A stretch of DNA of 64,000 bases from Desulfoscipio geothermicus (GCA_016841205.1 JAENZP010000015.1:1-64000); one strand, 5' to 3'. Numbered from the stretch's first letter, positions 25,226-34,615 are shown. Notes: a model not told the origin generated them from the letters alone. Program-made: numbers and translations.

Positions 25226-26116
25226 ATGATTAATATTTTTCAACGCCACTGGCATACCTCTGTGCGCCTTAACCCGCCTACTTCGGGTAATACAGCTGCT
25301 GCAAATAATGCTGATGCTGCAATAGGCGCAGAGCAACAGCCAAAAGGGCAGCTTAACGCAGAAACGATTTACCGCGGTACCGATTGTGAGGTTGGTGCCC
25401 GGTTGCGAGTGGACCCGATCAGCTTTAAAATCATGGAAGCCACCTGGGAAACCTATTCACTACCTGTGACTATTTCGGACGTCCCCGGGCTGCATGGCAT
25501 AGAGGCTTATTTTAACTGCGGGCCGGCCATTAATAAAGCAGTGGCTCACCTGGGTCCTTTTCCGCGCGCACTATTTAAAGAAACAATACGAGGCGTTATC
25601 CAATCGGAAACTTTTTTGTTAAATGAACGGGGTTTTGCTTCAGCTGCTGATTACAACAAGTATTGGGACAAGTTTTATCTAAATACCTGTCGCTATTACA
25701 GCAACCTCGACAGGGTGAGTAAAACCTGGGATTATTCAGATTACAAACGCACCAGCATTTTGTTCAACCGGTTTATCTCGCAGTCCGTTTATGCGGTGCC
25801 GGGTGATGGTTACCGAGTAGTCGCCACATTTAGTGATTCTTATCATGAAATGAGCGTTGAGCTGGACACGGAAAACAACCTGGTAATCACCAGGGCCGAT
25901 GGCATATTACTTCGTGCACCGGATAATGTTTGCATGGAGGCCAATGTTTTTTTACAGCAGTTGGCGGGTTATGACGCCAACAATCCGGTTAAAAAACAAA
26001 TTGCCGTAGTTTTAGGTCAGGGTGACGGCTGTGTGCACCTTATCGATACGGTGTATGACGCACTGGTAGCAGTTAATATGGCAGCTAAGCGGCATGGCGG
26101 TTCGGCCACCCTATAG
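25226..26116 (+). CDS. DUF2889-like protein
   Basis: About 296 residues. Two similar halves can be seen: GTDCEVGARLRVDPISFKIMEATWET early, and PGDGYRVVATFSDSYHEMSVELDTENNLVITRADGILLRAPDNVC late. The second resembles DUF2889 (motif of a conserved D/H pair, a beta-rich stretch and a C-x-E-A). I start at ATG 25226 after AGAGGAGTGAAACC; TATAAT at 25201-25206 may be its -10 box. Cytoplasmic; role unknown. Confidence 0.6.
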   Translation: MINIFQRHWHTSVRLNPPTSGNTAAANNADAAIGAEQQPKGQLNAETIYRGTDCEVGARLRVDPISFKIMEATWETYSLPVTISDVPGLHGIEAYFNCGPAINKAVAHLGPFPRALFKETIRGVIQSETFLLNERGFASAADYNKYWDKFYLNTCRYYSNLDRVSKTWDYSDYKRTSILFNRFISQSVYAVPGDGYRVVATFSDSYHEMSVELDTENNLVITRADGILLRAPDNVCMEANVFLQQLAGYDANNPVKKQIAVVLGQGDGCVHLIDTVYDALVAVNMAAKRHGGSATL

Positions 26117-26211
26117 CAGGTTCTTGTCTCAAAAGGTATTATTTAACAGTTTTTCTCTAGTTTAAAAATTATATTATCGAGGTAAAATAAGGTAAATTGG
26201 GGTGATTAAAA

Positions 26212-26409
26212 TTGAATACTAAAAAATTGGATTACCGGATAAACTTTCGTGAGAACAGTCAAATTATTAGCATTGAAATAACCTGCTGTAATAAACATAT
26301 CGGTGAGATTCGCTATAAGGATGGGGAATCCAAGCAATGTCCCGATTGCGGCGCTGTGCATACCGTAAAAATTCAGCATAATCACTTCCACATAACTTGC
26401 AGCGAATAA
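26212..26409 (+). CDS. Small zinc-ribbon-like protein
   Basis: 65 residues from TTG 26212, which follows GGGGTGATT. Cysteines are CC (about 23-24), CPDC (about 44-47) and C (about 63), with several histidines (HNHFH), suggesting metal binding. Family not recognised. Single gene with a terminator. Confidence 0.55.
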   Translation: MNTKKLDYRINFRENSQIISIEITCCNKHIGEIRYKDGESKQCPDCGAVHTVKIQHNHFHITCSE

Positions 26410-26434
26410 AATATAAAAGACAAGCCCACAAAGT

Positions 26435-26458
26435 GAGCGGCAGCTGCCGCTCTTTTTT
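26435..26458 (+). terminator. Terminator
   Basis: An 18-base perfect palindrome, GAGCGGCAGCTGCCGCTC, is followed directly by TTTTTT. Confidence 0.85.
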
Positions 26459-26529
26459 GTATTCCGAATAATTACGGAAAAGGATTGACTGTGGGCACGC
26501 AGAATATAAGTTAATAAGGAGGTGATTGT

Positions 26530-26937
26530 ATGGGTTTTGTCCAAAAAATGGCTGAGAGTGCCAAGCAACTGGGCAACCAAGCTAGAGATCTTAGCGGTAT
26601 AGCTGGCGACAAAGCAAGGGATATTTCTAAAAAGTCCTCAGAGCTATTTGAAGTCACCAAAATGAAGTATGAAATGAAAAAGATGGAAAGAGAAATGGAA
26701 AATAACCTGGCCGGCATCGGTGCATTGTATTACCAGCAACAGTCCGGCCAGGATGACATGACAAAGGAATTGGAAAGACTACTTAGCGACACCAAGGAAC
26801 TGGAAAGAGAAATGAAAGAACTGGAAAAGCAAATTGGGGAGCTACAGCCCGAAGTGCCTATTTGCGCGGATTGCGGCAAAGAACTGCCCGCCGGTGGCAA
26901 GTATTGCAGCTTCTGCGGCAAGCAAGTGGTTGATTAA
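26530..26937 (+). CDS. Coiled-coil protein with C-terminal zinc ribbon
   Basis: 135 residues. About residues 25-110 are heptad-like and rich in Lys/Glu (KMKYEMKKMEREME, ELEREMKELEKQIGEL). The end is a double-cysteine ribbon, CADCGKELPAGGKYCSFCG. The arrangement resembles zinc-ribbon coiled-coil proteins such as the YhgE/DUF-type scaffolds, but no precise family is recognised. AAGGAGGTGATT is an almost ideal ribosome site. Confidence 0.65.
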   Translation: MGFVQKMAESAKQLGNQARDLSGIAGDKARDISKKSSELFEVTKMKYEMKKMEREMENNLAGIGALYYQQQSGQDDMTKELERLLSDTKELEREMKELEKQIGELQPEVPICADCGKELPAGGKYCSFCGKQVVD

Positions 26938-26950
26938 TAGCTAGAGACAA

Positions 26951-27008
26951 ACACCGGTACTAAAAGAAGCATTCATCAAATTACCCTTTTAGCACCGGTG
27001 TTTTATTT
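26951..27008. terminator. Bidirectional terminator between convergent genes
   Basis: ACACCGGTACTAAAAG (26951-26966) pairs with CTTTTAGCACCGGTGT (26986-27001), with one mismatch and T-rich flanks on both sides. Confidence 0.85.
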
Positions 27009-27011
27009 GTA

Positions 27012-27443
27012 TCAGGCCGTCTTATCGCTATCCATCATCTTTAGCATATCCTTAACCACATCGGTATTGATACCAGTATATACTGCTTTTACTGACCCGT
27101 ATTTTTTTTGTTTTGCCTCATTTTTAGAAACCACCCGCAGGCCGGGCGCATCCATCTCCCGGGCTACCCGGTTGGCCCCGGAATACAGGAAAAATGTATG
27201 GGGAGGATCGACGTTTTTAGTGATATGCAGAATCTTTTTATCACCCTGCAGATAAATCACTGCATAATTGTCTTCCACTTTCTTTAGCCTGGTTATACCT
27301 TCTTCTACCATACCATCAATAACAGCGACAATTTTTAAAAAAGCGTCACTTTTCACACTCGGAGTAACTACTTTTTTAGTTTGTTTTACGGGCTTTTGAG
27401 CCAGCCCAACCCGGCTTAATAGGTTATTAATAAATGCAGGCAT
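27012..27443 (-). CDS. Hypothetical protein, 143 residues
   Basis: Not recognised. It has a basic N-terminal head (KPVKQTKKVVTPSVK) followed by an alpha/beta-looking domain (LKIVAVIDGMVEEGITRLKKVEDNYAVIYLQGDKKILHI). No cysteines or membrane segment. The ATG follows GAAGGAGGAAAG. Terminated by the shared hairpin at 26951. Confidence 0.6.
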   Translation of the reverse strand: MPAFINNLLSRVGLAQKPVKQTKKVVTPSVKSDAFLKIVAVIDGMVEEGITRLKKVEDNYAVIYLQGDKKILHITKNVDPPHTFFLYSGANRVAREMDAPGLRVVSKNEAKQKKYGSVKAVYTGINTDVVKDMLKMMDSDKTA

Positions 27444-27577
27444 AAGACTTTCCTCCTTCTGTAAGTATTAATTACATTTTTCAACAAAAACCATACTATA
27501 TCCTGCTCGATAAAAAGTTGACAGTAAAAAATGTTCTCAAGGTAATTAAGCCATTAAGAAGAATGGAGGTATTAATT

Positions 27578-28327
27578 TTGTCATATGATCAAAAAATCAA
27601 AGAAATTGCTCGTTTAATCCAGGAATCCAATAAAACACTGGCCCTTACCGGGGCAGGCATTAGTACGGAAAGTGGCATTCGCGACTATCGCAGCCCGGGC
27701 ACCGGTCTTTGGGAAAAGCACGACCCGGCCAAAACAGCCAGTCTCACCGCACTGCGCAGAGACCCCGCCCTTTTTTATAGCACAAACCTGAAACGCTGGA
27801 CCTCCTTTAACGATGCCCAGCCCAACGTCGCCCATCTGGCCCTAGCCCAGCTGGAAAAGAAAGGGCTGCTGGACGGGGTAATTACTCAGAATATCGACAG
27901 CCTGCACGTAAAGGCCGGCTCCATCCAGGTATGGGAAGTGCATGGACACCTGCGCACCTGCCACTGCATGGATTGCCGGGCCTCCTACAGCTTTAACCAC
28001 CTGGAGCAATGCTTTTACAAAGGTGAAAATCCACCCCGTTGCCTTAAATGCGGCGGTGTATTGCGGCCGGACGTGGTGTTGTTTGAAGACCAGATGAATG
28101 ATGACTACTACCAGGTCACCTTTGAGATTTCGGGCTGTCAGCTCCTGCTGGTAGTAGGCAGCAGCCTTACTGTATATCCTGTGGCCGGTTTACCAAGTTA
28201 TGCCAAGGAAATTGTAATCATTAACAACACTCCTACTCCTTATGACGATGAAGCGGCAGTGGTCGTCCATGAAAGTGCCGGCCAGGTTTTTCAGGATGTT
28301 TTGACTGAACTGGGCCATAAAATCTAA
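27578..28327 (+). CDS. cobB: Sirtuin, NAD-dependent protein deacylase
   Basis: About 249 residues. NAD-binding motifs GAGISTESGIRDYRS (about 27-41) and ITQNIDSLH (about 103) with the catalytic histidine in VHGHL (about 119) are present. The zinc site is CHCMDC plus CLKCGG. The enzyme removes acyl groups from lysine using NAD. I place the start at TTG 27578 behind GGAGG with 8-base spacing; the frame could extend to 27518 but without a ribosome site. Convergent with the phosphatase-family gene next door. Confidence 0.9.
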   Translation: MSYDQKIKEIARLIQESNKTLALTGAGISTESGIRDYRSPGTGLWEKHDPAKTASLTALRRDPALFYSTNLKRWTSFNDAQPNVAHLALAQLEKKGLLDGVITQNIDSLHVKAGSIQVWEVHGHLRTCHCMDCRASYSFNHLEQCFYKGENPPRCLKCGGVLRPDVVLFEDQMNDDYYQVTFEISGCQLLLVVGSSLTVYPVAGLPSYAKEIVIINNTPTPYDDEAAVVVHESAGQVFQDVLTELGHKI

Positions 28328-28358
28328 ATTGCAGTGCTACTCACTATATGCCCGCTCA

Positions 28359-29054
28359 CTACATCACCCGGGGAAGCTCTACTACTGTAGCCAGCGGCAG
28401 ATGATCCGACGCCTGGCTAGCAAAAACCCTGGATTCGTTCAAAATCCAGTGATTGGAATAAAGAATGTAATCAATTTTGTATTTGGGCTGATCAGAAGGG
28501 AAGGTCAATCCGGCCCCGGTTAGATCACCGGTTTGCAGTACTGTTTGCAGGCGAACAACTTCCTCACTCTCCAGGCTGGCGTTAAAATCCCCGGCCAGCA
28601 GCAGCGGCCCGGACACGCCACCGGAGACCTCTATAATTTTGTCCACCTGCTGTAATCGTTCTTGATGATTCAGCCCTAGGTGGGTGTTTAAAAAAACCAC
28701 GATCTGTCCGGCAAGCTTAATTTCCACCCGGAGCAGCCCTCTTTGTTCGCCCTGGCTGGGCAGCAGGTAATTCTGCCAATAAACAATGGGGTAGCGGGAC
28801 AATACGGCGTTACCAAACCGGGCCACACCGCCCCAGGTGACATTTGGCCCGTAAATATGGTACATACCTAACATACTGCCTAGTTTAGCCGTCTGGTCAG
28901 CAAAGGAGCTGCGGGGATTGAAACAGTCAACTTCCTGGAGGCCCACTAGATCAGGATGCGTACCAGCGATGGCAGATGCCACTACCTTTAAAGAAACCTT
29001 GCCGTTCATACCGCGACAGTATCTAATATTGTAGGAAAGCACGCGTATTTTCAT
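28359..29054 (-). CDS. Endonuclease/exonuclease/phosphatase family hydrolase
   Basis: 231 residues from ATG 29054 (MKIRVLSYNIRYCRG), behind AAAGGTGGGCC. EEP motifs: SYNIR, GLQEVD (metal-binding glutamate), NTHLGLN, AGDFNA and SDHLPLA (terminal Asp-His). No signal peptide. EEP enzymes cleave phosphodiesters in DNA, lipids or nucleotides; the substrate is not deducible here. Confidence 0.85.
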   Translation of the reverse strand: MKIRVLSYNIRYCRGMNGKVSLKVVASAIAGTHPDLVGLQEVDCFNPRSSFADQTAKLGSMLGMYHIYGPNVTWGGVARFGNAVLSRYPIVYWQNYLLPSQGEQRGLLRVEIKLAGQIVVFLNTHLGLNHQERLQQVDKIIEVSGGVSGPLLLAGDFNASLESEEVVRLQTVLQTGDLTGAGLTFPSDQPKYKIDYILYSNHWILNESRVFASQASDHLPLATVVELPRVM

Positions 29055-29198
29055 TGGCCCACCTTTAAGCTCTTTTAAATTATTATTATGCAAGCTATAG
29101 ATAAAGGAAACCGGTGTTACAATAGTTTTATAAAAAATACTACCTTAACCAACGCAAATATTATGCAATGAGATAACCTAAAGGAGAATAAAAAGTTA

Positions 29199-30221
29199 AT
29201 GAGTGTAACCATATTAAGCGTGGAAACATCTTGCGATGAAACCGCGGCGGCCGTTTTAGTTGACGGCACTACCGTCAAAGCTAATATCATATCCTCCCAG
29301 GTAGACGTACACCGTAAATTTGGCGGTGTTGTACCAGAGGTCGCCTCCCGCAAGCACCTGGAGCTGATCAACCACGTTATCCGGGAAGCACTCGATGAGG
29401 CCGGTATTAATTTTGACAGACTGGACGCTGTAGCCGTCACTTACGGTCCCGGTCTGGTGGGTGCGCTGCTGGTAGGCGTAGCCGCAGCTAAAGCGATTGC
29501 CTTTGGGCTGGACATACCTCTAATCGGTGTTAACCACCTGGAGGGTCACGTCAGCGCCAACTTTTTAAGTGAACCCGAACCGGCTTTTCCGGTTATTTGC
29601 CTGGTCGTGTCGGGAGGGCATACCGACCTGGTGTTGATTTCCGGTTTTGGTCAGTACGAGCTTTTGGGGGCTACCCGGGACGACGCCGCAGGCGAAGCAT
29701 TTGACAAAGTAGCCCGGGTGCTGGGCCTGGGTTATCCGGGCGGACCACTAATTGACGAACTGGCCGCATCCGGCGATGATACCGCCGTACCCTTGCCCCG
29801 GTCCTATCTTGCTGAAGGCAGCCTGGACTTTAGTTTCAGCGGACTGAAAACAGCAGTGATAAATTATCTGCATCGGGCCGAACAAAAAGGACTGCCGATA
29901 AATAAGGCCGACGTAGCGGCCAGTTTTAGGCGAGCCGCGGTGGATGTGCTGGTTGATAAAACCCTATTTGCCGCCCGGCATCACCAAACCGGTACCATTA
30001 TGCTGGCCGGCGGGGTAGCGGCTAACCAGCTATTAAGGCGGGAAATGGCCTGCCGTGCAGCCCGAGAAGGCAAGCGGGTGGTTTACCCTCCGCCGTTACT
30101 GTGCACTGACAATGCGGCAATGATTGGTTGCGCAGCCTACCATAAATATATGCGCGGCGATTTTGCCCCCCTGACCTTAAACGCGATACCCAATTTACCG
30201 CTAGGCCAGGACCGGTATTAA
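29199..30221 (+). CDS. tsaD: tRNA threonylcarbamoyladenosine synthase catalytic subunit TsaD
   Basis: 340 residues, the usual length. It transfers the threonylcarbamoyl group to A37 of ANN-decoding tRNAs with TsaB/TsaE. Visible are the start ILSVETSCDETAAAVL, the metal-binding HLEGH motif (about 111-115), the ASKAD-type SGGHTDLV and the late GGVAANQLLR and DNAAMIG motifs. ATG follows AAAGGAGAATAAAA. It stands alone here; tsaB/tsaE/rimI, often adjacent in Firmicutes, are not in the window next to it. Confidence 0.96.
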   Translation: MSVTILSVETSCDETAAAVLVDGTTVKANIISSQVDVHRKFGGVVPEVASRKHLELINHVIREALDEAGINFDRLDAVAVTYGPGLVGALLVGVAAAKAIAFGLDIPLIGVNHLEGHVSANFLSEPEPAFPVICLVVSGGHTDLVLISGFGQYELLGATRDDAAGEAFDKVARVLGLGYPGGPLIDELAASGDDTAVPLPRSYLAEGSLDFSFSGLKTAVINYLHRAEQKGLPINKADVAASFRRAAVDVLVDKTLFAARHHQTGTIMLAGGVAANQLLRREMACRAAREGKRVVYPPPLLCTDNAAMIGCAAYHKYMRGDFAPLTLNAIPNLPLGQDRY

Positions 30222-30907
30222 CCTGCAGCCTGTACTAAACCTAGAAAGCTGCATTTTATACACAAAGTAATTCACAACTTATCCACAAAGCTCTGGGTTG
30301 GCGTATAGCCCAAAACCCTTGCTATTAAAGATTATTAATTTATCTGGATTTGTTTATTTTGCTAACAATAGTTTTGCTGAACATGGCTACGATTAGTTTT
30401 CCATGTGGATAATGTGGATAAGTCTGTTGATAACTTGACAATAAGGAGTTTGACCTGTGGGTGATAATTCACCGGTCATTTGACGATTTTTGTCGAATAG
30501 CTATTCTACTGGGATTACCAGGCCAGCATAATTTCGCCCGTGGATATTGGAAAAGTTGTGAAAAATCCTTTTGTTTAAGAACAAGTTGTGTTATCCTTTT
30601 TCTATAATCAAGTGGGGAAAGGGAGAAAGTTTGATAACTTTCTATATAATCGCATAAAAACTTTCCGTAGCAAGAGTTACATCAGAGGATATTGAGTCAC
30701 TGGACAATTTGAGAAACTTCCTTTCATCGCAAAGCAAAATTTTCGGACAACTGCCCGTTTGGTATGTTTGCTGTGGCATATCTGCACACATCAAGCTGGT
30801 GGAACCTCGTACTTATCCCCCGCAGCGAAGGTAAAGCTTAAATAGTAGTGTAAGCGAGAAATATAATCACCGACTTTTACGAATAGGCATAGAAAGGAGC
30901 GAGTTAG
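30222..30907. other. Intergenic region upstream of the ACT-domain gene
   Basis: The first 220 bases contain the DnaA-box-like cluster described separately. From 30560 to 30900 I find no coding frame and no riboswitch I recognise; the stretch is long enough for a leader RNA. Confidence 0.5.
30256..30433. promoter_or_regulatory. Cluster of DnaA-box-like sites
   Basis: Perfect consensus TTATCCACA occurs at 30279-30287, and its complement TGTGGATAA twice in direct tandem at 30404-30412 and 30413-30421. One-mismatch copies are TTATACACA (30256-30264) and TGTTGATAA (30425-30433). An AT-rich stretch lies between the two groups (about 30320-30370). Such density is unusual outside origins or DnaA-titration sites. 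No dnaA or dnaN is present. Confidence 0.6.
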
Positions 30908-31339
30908 ATGAAGGTAAAACAAATATCTGTCTTTTTGGAAAATAAATACGGGCGTCTAGCTCAGGTAACCAGAGTACTGGGCGACAACAACATTAACATT
31001 CGGGCAATGTCCATTGCCGATACTGCTGATTTCGGCATACTGCGGTTAATTGTCAATGACCCCGACGCGGCATTGCAGGTGCTTAAAGAAGCCGGTTTCA
31101 CCGTTAGCTCTACAGATGTCATTGCTGTGGAAATAAAAGACGAACCCGGCGGCCTGGCCAGCGTATTAGATGTACTACAGCAAGTCAATATAAATATTGA
31201 ATACTTGTACGCATTTGTGCAAAAATCCACCAACGCCGCCCTGGTAGTTTTCAGGGTGGAACAGATAGACGAAGCCATCGAGGTACTGCAGAAAAATAAC
31301 ATCAGCATACTACCGGGCAGTCATGTATACACATTGTAA
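30908..31339 (+). CDS. Tandem ACT-domain protein
   Basis: 143 residues containing two ACT domains: [31 protein letters not shown] and [31 protein letters not shown] domains bind amino acids. Stand-alone proteins of this size often accompany phenylacetate-CoA ligase or indolepyruvate oxidoreductase genes, which are not seen here, so a regulatory role in amino-acid metabolism is only inferred. ATG follows AAAGGAGCGAG. Single gene with a terminator. Confidence 0.85.
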   Translation: MKVKQISVFLENKYGRLAQVTRVLGDNNINIRAMSIADTADFGILRLIVNDPDAALQVLKEAGFTVSSTDVIAVEIKDEPGGLASVLDVLQQVNINIEYLYAFVQKSTNAALVVFRVEQIDEAIEVLQKNNISILPGSHVYTL

Positions 31340-31375
31340 AGTATTTAGTGTCACATTATTAACATAGTCCTATGC

Positions 31376-31410
31376 AAATCCTCCCCGAAACACGGGAGGA
31401 TTTATTATTT
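31376..31410 (+). terminator. Terminator
   Basis: AAATCCTCCC (31376-31385) pairs perfectly with GGGAGGATTT (31394-31403), then ATTATTT. Confidence 0.85.
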
Positions 31411-31528
31411 CGACAAATTAATGCATCCAAGTGGTATAATGAGAATGGCATAGTAGTCATTGTTTTTGTCACTGCCAATAACTATCCTACCGGCTAAATA
31501 TAACACAATTATTCTTGGAGGAATTAAC

Positions 31529-32110
31529 GTGTCTAAGCTAGAATTAAGGAAGGATGTAATTGCCCGGCGCAATGCCCTACCGTTGCAGAAATTAAAGGAT
31601 AATAGCGCAACAATTGTCACCAAATTGCTGGCTCTGCCAGAATACCGTCGGGCCGCCACAGTGATGGCTTATGTCGACTTTCGCAACGAGGTACAAACTG
31701 CATCCATTCTGGAAAACGCTCTACAGCAAAGCAAGCGGTTGCTGTTGCCTATTACCGACGTGCCCAACAAAAAGCTTATACCGTCGCAGGTACTTCATTT
31801 CCCTGATGATTTAACCCCGGGCCCCTGGGGAATCTTTGAACCCAAGCCCCAGTACGTACGGCCGGTGGACCCAGGGGAAATCGACATGGTTATTGTGCCC
31901 GGGGTAGCCTTCGATACCGCGGGCAATCGGATTGGTTACGGTGGGGGCTTTTACGATCGTTTTCTGCCCGGCACCAGGGTTGACACAACGCTGGTATCCC
32001 TGGCCTTTGAACTGCAGGTCAGATCCAATGTTTACCCCGCCGAGCACGACGTACGCATACACATACTAATCACCGAAGAGAGAGTTTTGGATTTCCGCGT
32101 TAATCATTAG
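31529..32110 (+). CDS. 5-formyltetrahydrofolate cyclo-ligase
   Basis: Converts 5-formyl-THF to 5,10-methenyl-THF with ATP. About 193 residues from GTG 31529 (MSKLELRKDVIARRNAL), behind TTGGAGG. Family motifs: ATVMAYVDFRNEVQT, the phosphate-binding VPGVAFDTAGNRIGYGGGFYDRFL and a late AFELQV. Its position just before the formate dehydrogenase genes fits a role in C1/folate metabolism. Confidence 0.93.
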   Translation: MSKLELRKDVIARRNALPLQKLKDNSATIVTKLLALPEYRRAATVMAYVDFRNEVQTASILENALQQSKRLLLPITDVPNKKLIPSQVLHFPDDLTPGPWGIFEPKPQYVRPVDPGEIDMVIVPGVAFDTAGNRIGYGGGFYDRFLPGTRVDTTLVSLAFELQVRSNVYPAEHDVRIHILITEERVLDFRVNH

Positions 32111-32149
32111 CTTGATAATTAGTTGATTAAGCTGGGGGGAGGGAACATT

Positions 32150-32635
32150 TTGTCAGTCTGTCATTGTGAGCAAACCCGGGAGGCACAGTACCAGGAATTG
32201 CAAAAAGTAATTGATAAGTATCTTAATGTGGAAGGTTCTTTAATCCCGCTGCTGCAAGAAGCGCAGGAAATCTTCGGATACCTGTCCGGGGACGTGATGA
32301 AAAAAATCTCAGCTGAAATTAAGGTTCCCTTCAGCAAGACTTACGGTGTAGCCACTTTTTATTCCCAGTTTCACCTACAACCCAGGGGACGCAATATCAT
32401 TCGCGTCTGTCAGGGAACAGCCTGCCATGTTAGAGGCGGAGCCAAAATCCTGGATGCAGCTGCTGAAAAACTTGGTGTAGCTGAAAACGGCACCACCAAA
32501 GACTTGCGCTACACCTTGGAAACAGTGGCCTGTTTAGGTGCCTGCGGACAAGGCCCTGTTTTAATGGTAAATGATGATACTCATGGACGATTGGCCGCTA
32601 AAGACGTGCCGAAAATTCTTGATAAATACGAGTAG
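32150..32635 (+). CDS. NuoE-like [2Fe-2S] subunit of NAD-dependent formate dehydrogenase
   Basis: About 161 residues of the thioredoxin-like ferredoxin family (NuoE/HndA). The four cluster cysteines appear as CQGTACH and CLGACGQGP. The start is TTG 32150 after GGGGGGAGGGAAC; an upstream ATG frame (32123) has no ribosome site. It lies 9 bases before the NuoF-like gene and passes electrons between clusters and the flavin subunit. In confurcating or bifurcating complexes this subunit goes with NuoF- and NuoG-like partners, exactly as here. Confidence 0.9.
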   Translation: MSVCHCEQTREAQYQELQKVIDKYLNVEGSLIPLLQEAQEIFGYLSGDVMKKISAEIKVPFSKTYGVATFYSQFHLQPRGRNIIRVCQGTACHVRGGAKILDAAAEKLGVAENGTTKDLRYTLETVACLGACGQGPVLMVNDDTHGRLAAKDVPKILDKYE

Positions 32636-32644
32636 GAGGCTAAA

Positions 32645-34549
32645 ATGGGCCATCTAAGCGAATTGCATGCTCGGTGTACAGATCAATATATAGAAAAATT
32701 CAACAGAAGCCGTGTTATAGTTGGCCTGGGGACATGTGGCATTGCTGCCGGGGGAGATAAAGTAATGGCGGCCATCCAGCATGAAGCAGCCAGTAAAAAT
32801 ATGCATATTGACATAGACTTCACTAGCTGTATAGGTATATGCTTCAGAGAGCCTACGGTTGAAATTTCCCTGCCGGGCTTTGCCGGCGTGATCTATGGGG
32901 ATATGACACCCGATAAGGTACCTTACTTACTGGAAAGCCATATTATCAATAGGCATCCTGTTGAGGAATGGGCTGTGATGCAAATTTCAGAAGGCTCTAC
33001 TGCTCTTTATGAGAATATTACCAAAATGAATGACTATCCATTTTACAGTAAACAGGTGCGCACGGTAACCTCGCGGTTAGGGCGCACCAATCCCGAAAGC
33101 CTTACAGATTACGTGGCCACCGATGGTTATAAGGCCTTGGAAAAAGCCTTAAGCATGCAACAGCTCGATATCATTGAAGAAATCAAAAAATCCGGCCTGC
33201 GCGGCCGGGGTGGCGGCGGTTTCCCCACCGGTATGAAATGGGGCTTTGTTTACCAGGCCGTGGGAGCTAAAAAATATGTAGTTTGCAACGCTGACGAGGG
33301 CGATCCCGGCGCTTTTATGGACCGCAGTGTACTGGAAGGGGACCCGCACTCCGTTCTGGAAGGAATGGCCATCTGTGGGTACGCTGTAGGCGCCGATGAA
33401 GGCTATATTTTCGTGAGGGCTGAATATCCCCTAGCCATTAAACGGCTGCAAACAGCCATTGCTCAGGCTGAAAAGTACGGTCTGCTGGGCAATAATATTC
33501 TGGATACCGGTTTTAACTTTAAAATCAAGATTAAGGCCGGAGCGGGCGCTTTTGTATGTGGCGAAGAGACCGCTCTGTTAACATCTATAGAAGGGAACCG
33601 CGGCATGCCACGGGTACGCCCTCCTTTCCCGGCTAACCAGGGGCTCTGGGGGAAACCAACCAATCTGAATAACGTAGAAACATACGTTAACGTACCTTTT
33701 ATCATTAACCGCGGAAGCGATTGGTACACCTCTATGGGTACTGAGGAAAGCAAAGGCAGTAAAGTATTCTGCCTGACCGGAAAAATTAACAATACGGGGC
33801 TGGCCGAAGTACCGATGGGTATTTCACTCCGGGATATTATATATTCCGTTGGCGGCGGCATTCAAAACGGCAAAAGATTTAAAGCTGTGCAAATAGGCGG
33901 GCCCTCCGGTGGCTGTATCCGTGAGGAAGACTTGGATTTACCGGTGGACTATGATTCGCTTACCGCCGCCGGGGCTATGATGGGCTCAGGGGGCCTGGTG
34001 GTCATGGACGAAACTACCTGTATGGTGGACGTGGCCAAATTCTTCCTTAGTTTCACCCAAACTGAATCCTGCGGCAAGTGCACCCCCTGCCGGGAAGGCA
34101 CTAAGCGAATGCTGGAAATTTTGAACCGACTCTGCAGCGGTGCAGGCAGAATGGAAGATTTAGATACCCTTGAACGCCTAGGACGAGTGGTTAAAAATAC
34201 TGCCCTGTGCGGGCTGGGCCAAACCTGCCCCAACCCCATTTTGTCTACTATACTCTATTATAGGGATGAATACCTGGCCCATATCCAGGATAAGCGCTGT
34301 CCGGCCGGTGCCTGCAGCGCCCTGTTGGTGTACCAAATTGACCCTGATAAATGCAAGGGCTGCAGCAAATGTGCCAAAAATTGCCCTGCAGGAGCTATTA
34401 CAGGCGGGAAGAAAAAGCCCTACTTCATCGACGTAGATAAGTGTATCAAATGCGGCGCCTGCCTGCCGGGTTGCCAATTTGAGGCCATTTACAATGACGC
34501 AGCACCACACCGGAACAACTGCCGGCCAGCCACCCGTAGGACTGCCTGA
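32645..34549 (+). CDS. NuoF-like NADH/FMN subunit of formate dehydrogenase
   Basis: 634 residues. Order: N-terminal thioredoxin-like [2Fe-2S] domain (GTCGIAAGG about 29, CIGICFREP about 63), NADH-binding GRGGGGFPTG (about 186-195), FMN-binding ADEGDPGAF (about 218) and CGEETALL (about 300), NuoF [4Fe-4S] SCGKCTPCREG (about 475-485), and a C-terminal double ferredoxin CKGCSKCAKNCP and CIKCGACLPGC. This is the HydB/HndC architecture seen in bifurcating enzymes, more than the simple NuoF of complex I. AGGAGGC precedes the ATG. Its substrate-facing partner is the FdhA below rather than a hydrogenase. Confidence 0.93.
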   Translation: MGHLSELHARCTDQYIEKFNRSRVIVGLGTCGIAAGGDKVMAAIQHEAASKNMHIDIDFTSCIGICFREPTVEISLPGFAGVIYGDMTPDKVPYLLESHIINRHPVEEWAVMQISEGSTALYENITKMNDYPFYSKQVRTVTSRLGRTNPESLTDYVATDGYKALEKALSMQQLDIIEEIKKSGLRGRGGGGFPTGMKWGFVYQAVGAKKYVVCNADEGDPGAFMDRSVLEGDPHSVLEGMAICGYAVGADEGYIFVRAEYPLAIKRLQTAIAQAEKYGLLGNNILDTGFNFKIKIKAGAGAFVCGEETALLTSIEGNRGMPRVRPPFPANQGLWGKPTNLNNVETYVNVPFIINRGSDWYTSMGTEESKGSKVFCLTGKINNTGLAEVPMGISLRDIIYSVGGGIQNGKRFKAVQIGGPSGGCIREEDLDLPVDYDSLTAAGAMMGSGGLVVMDETTCMVDVAKFFLSFTQTESCGKCTPCREGTKRMLEILNRLCSGAGRMEDLDTLERLGRVVKNTALCGLGQTCPNPILSTILYYRDEYLAHIQDKRCPAGACSALLVYQIDPDKCKGCSKCAKNCPAGAITGGKKKPYFIDVDKCIKCGACLPGCQFEAIYNDAAPHRNNCRPATRRTA

Positions 34550-34615
34550 CCTGCAATTCAACTGCTACTGCCGGTTACTCAATTGACCAATTAAACACCG
34601 GGAAGGAAGGGATAC

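Noticed and set aside
30256-30433. Chromosomal replication origin oriC
   Set aside because: DnaA boxes are present but dnaA, dnaN, rpmH and gyrase genes that normally flank oriC in Firmicutes are not; kept only as a DnaA-box cluster.
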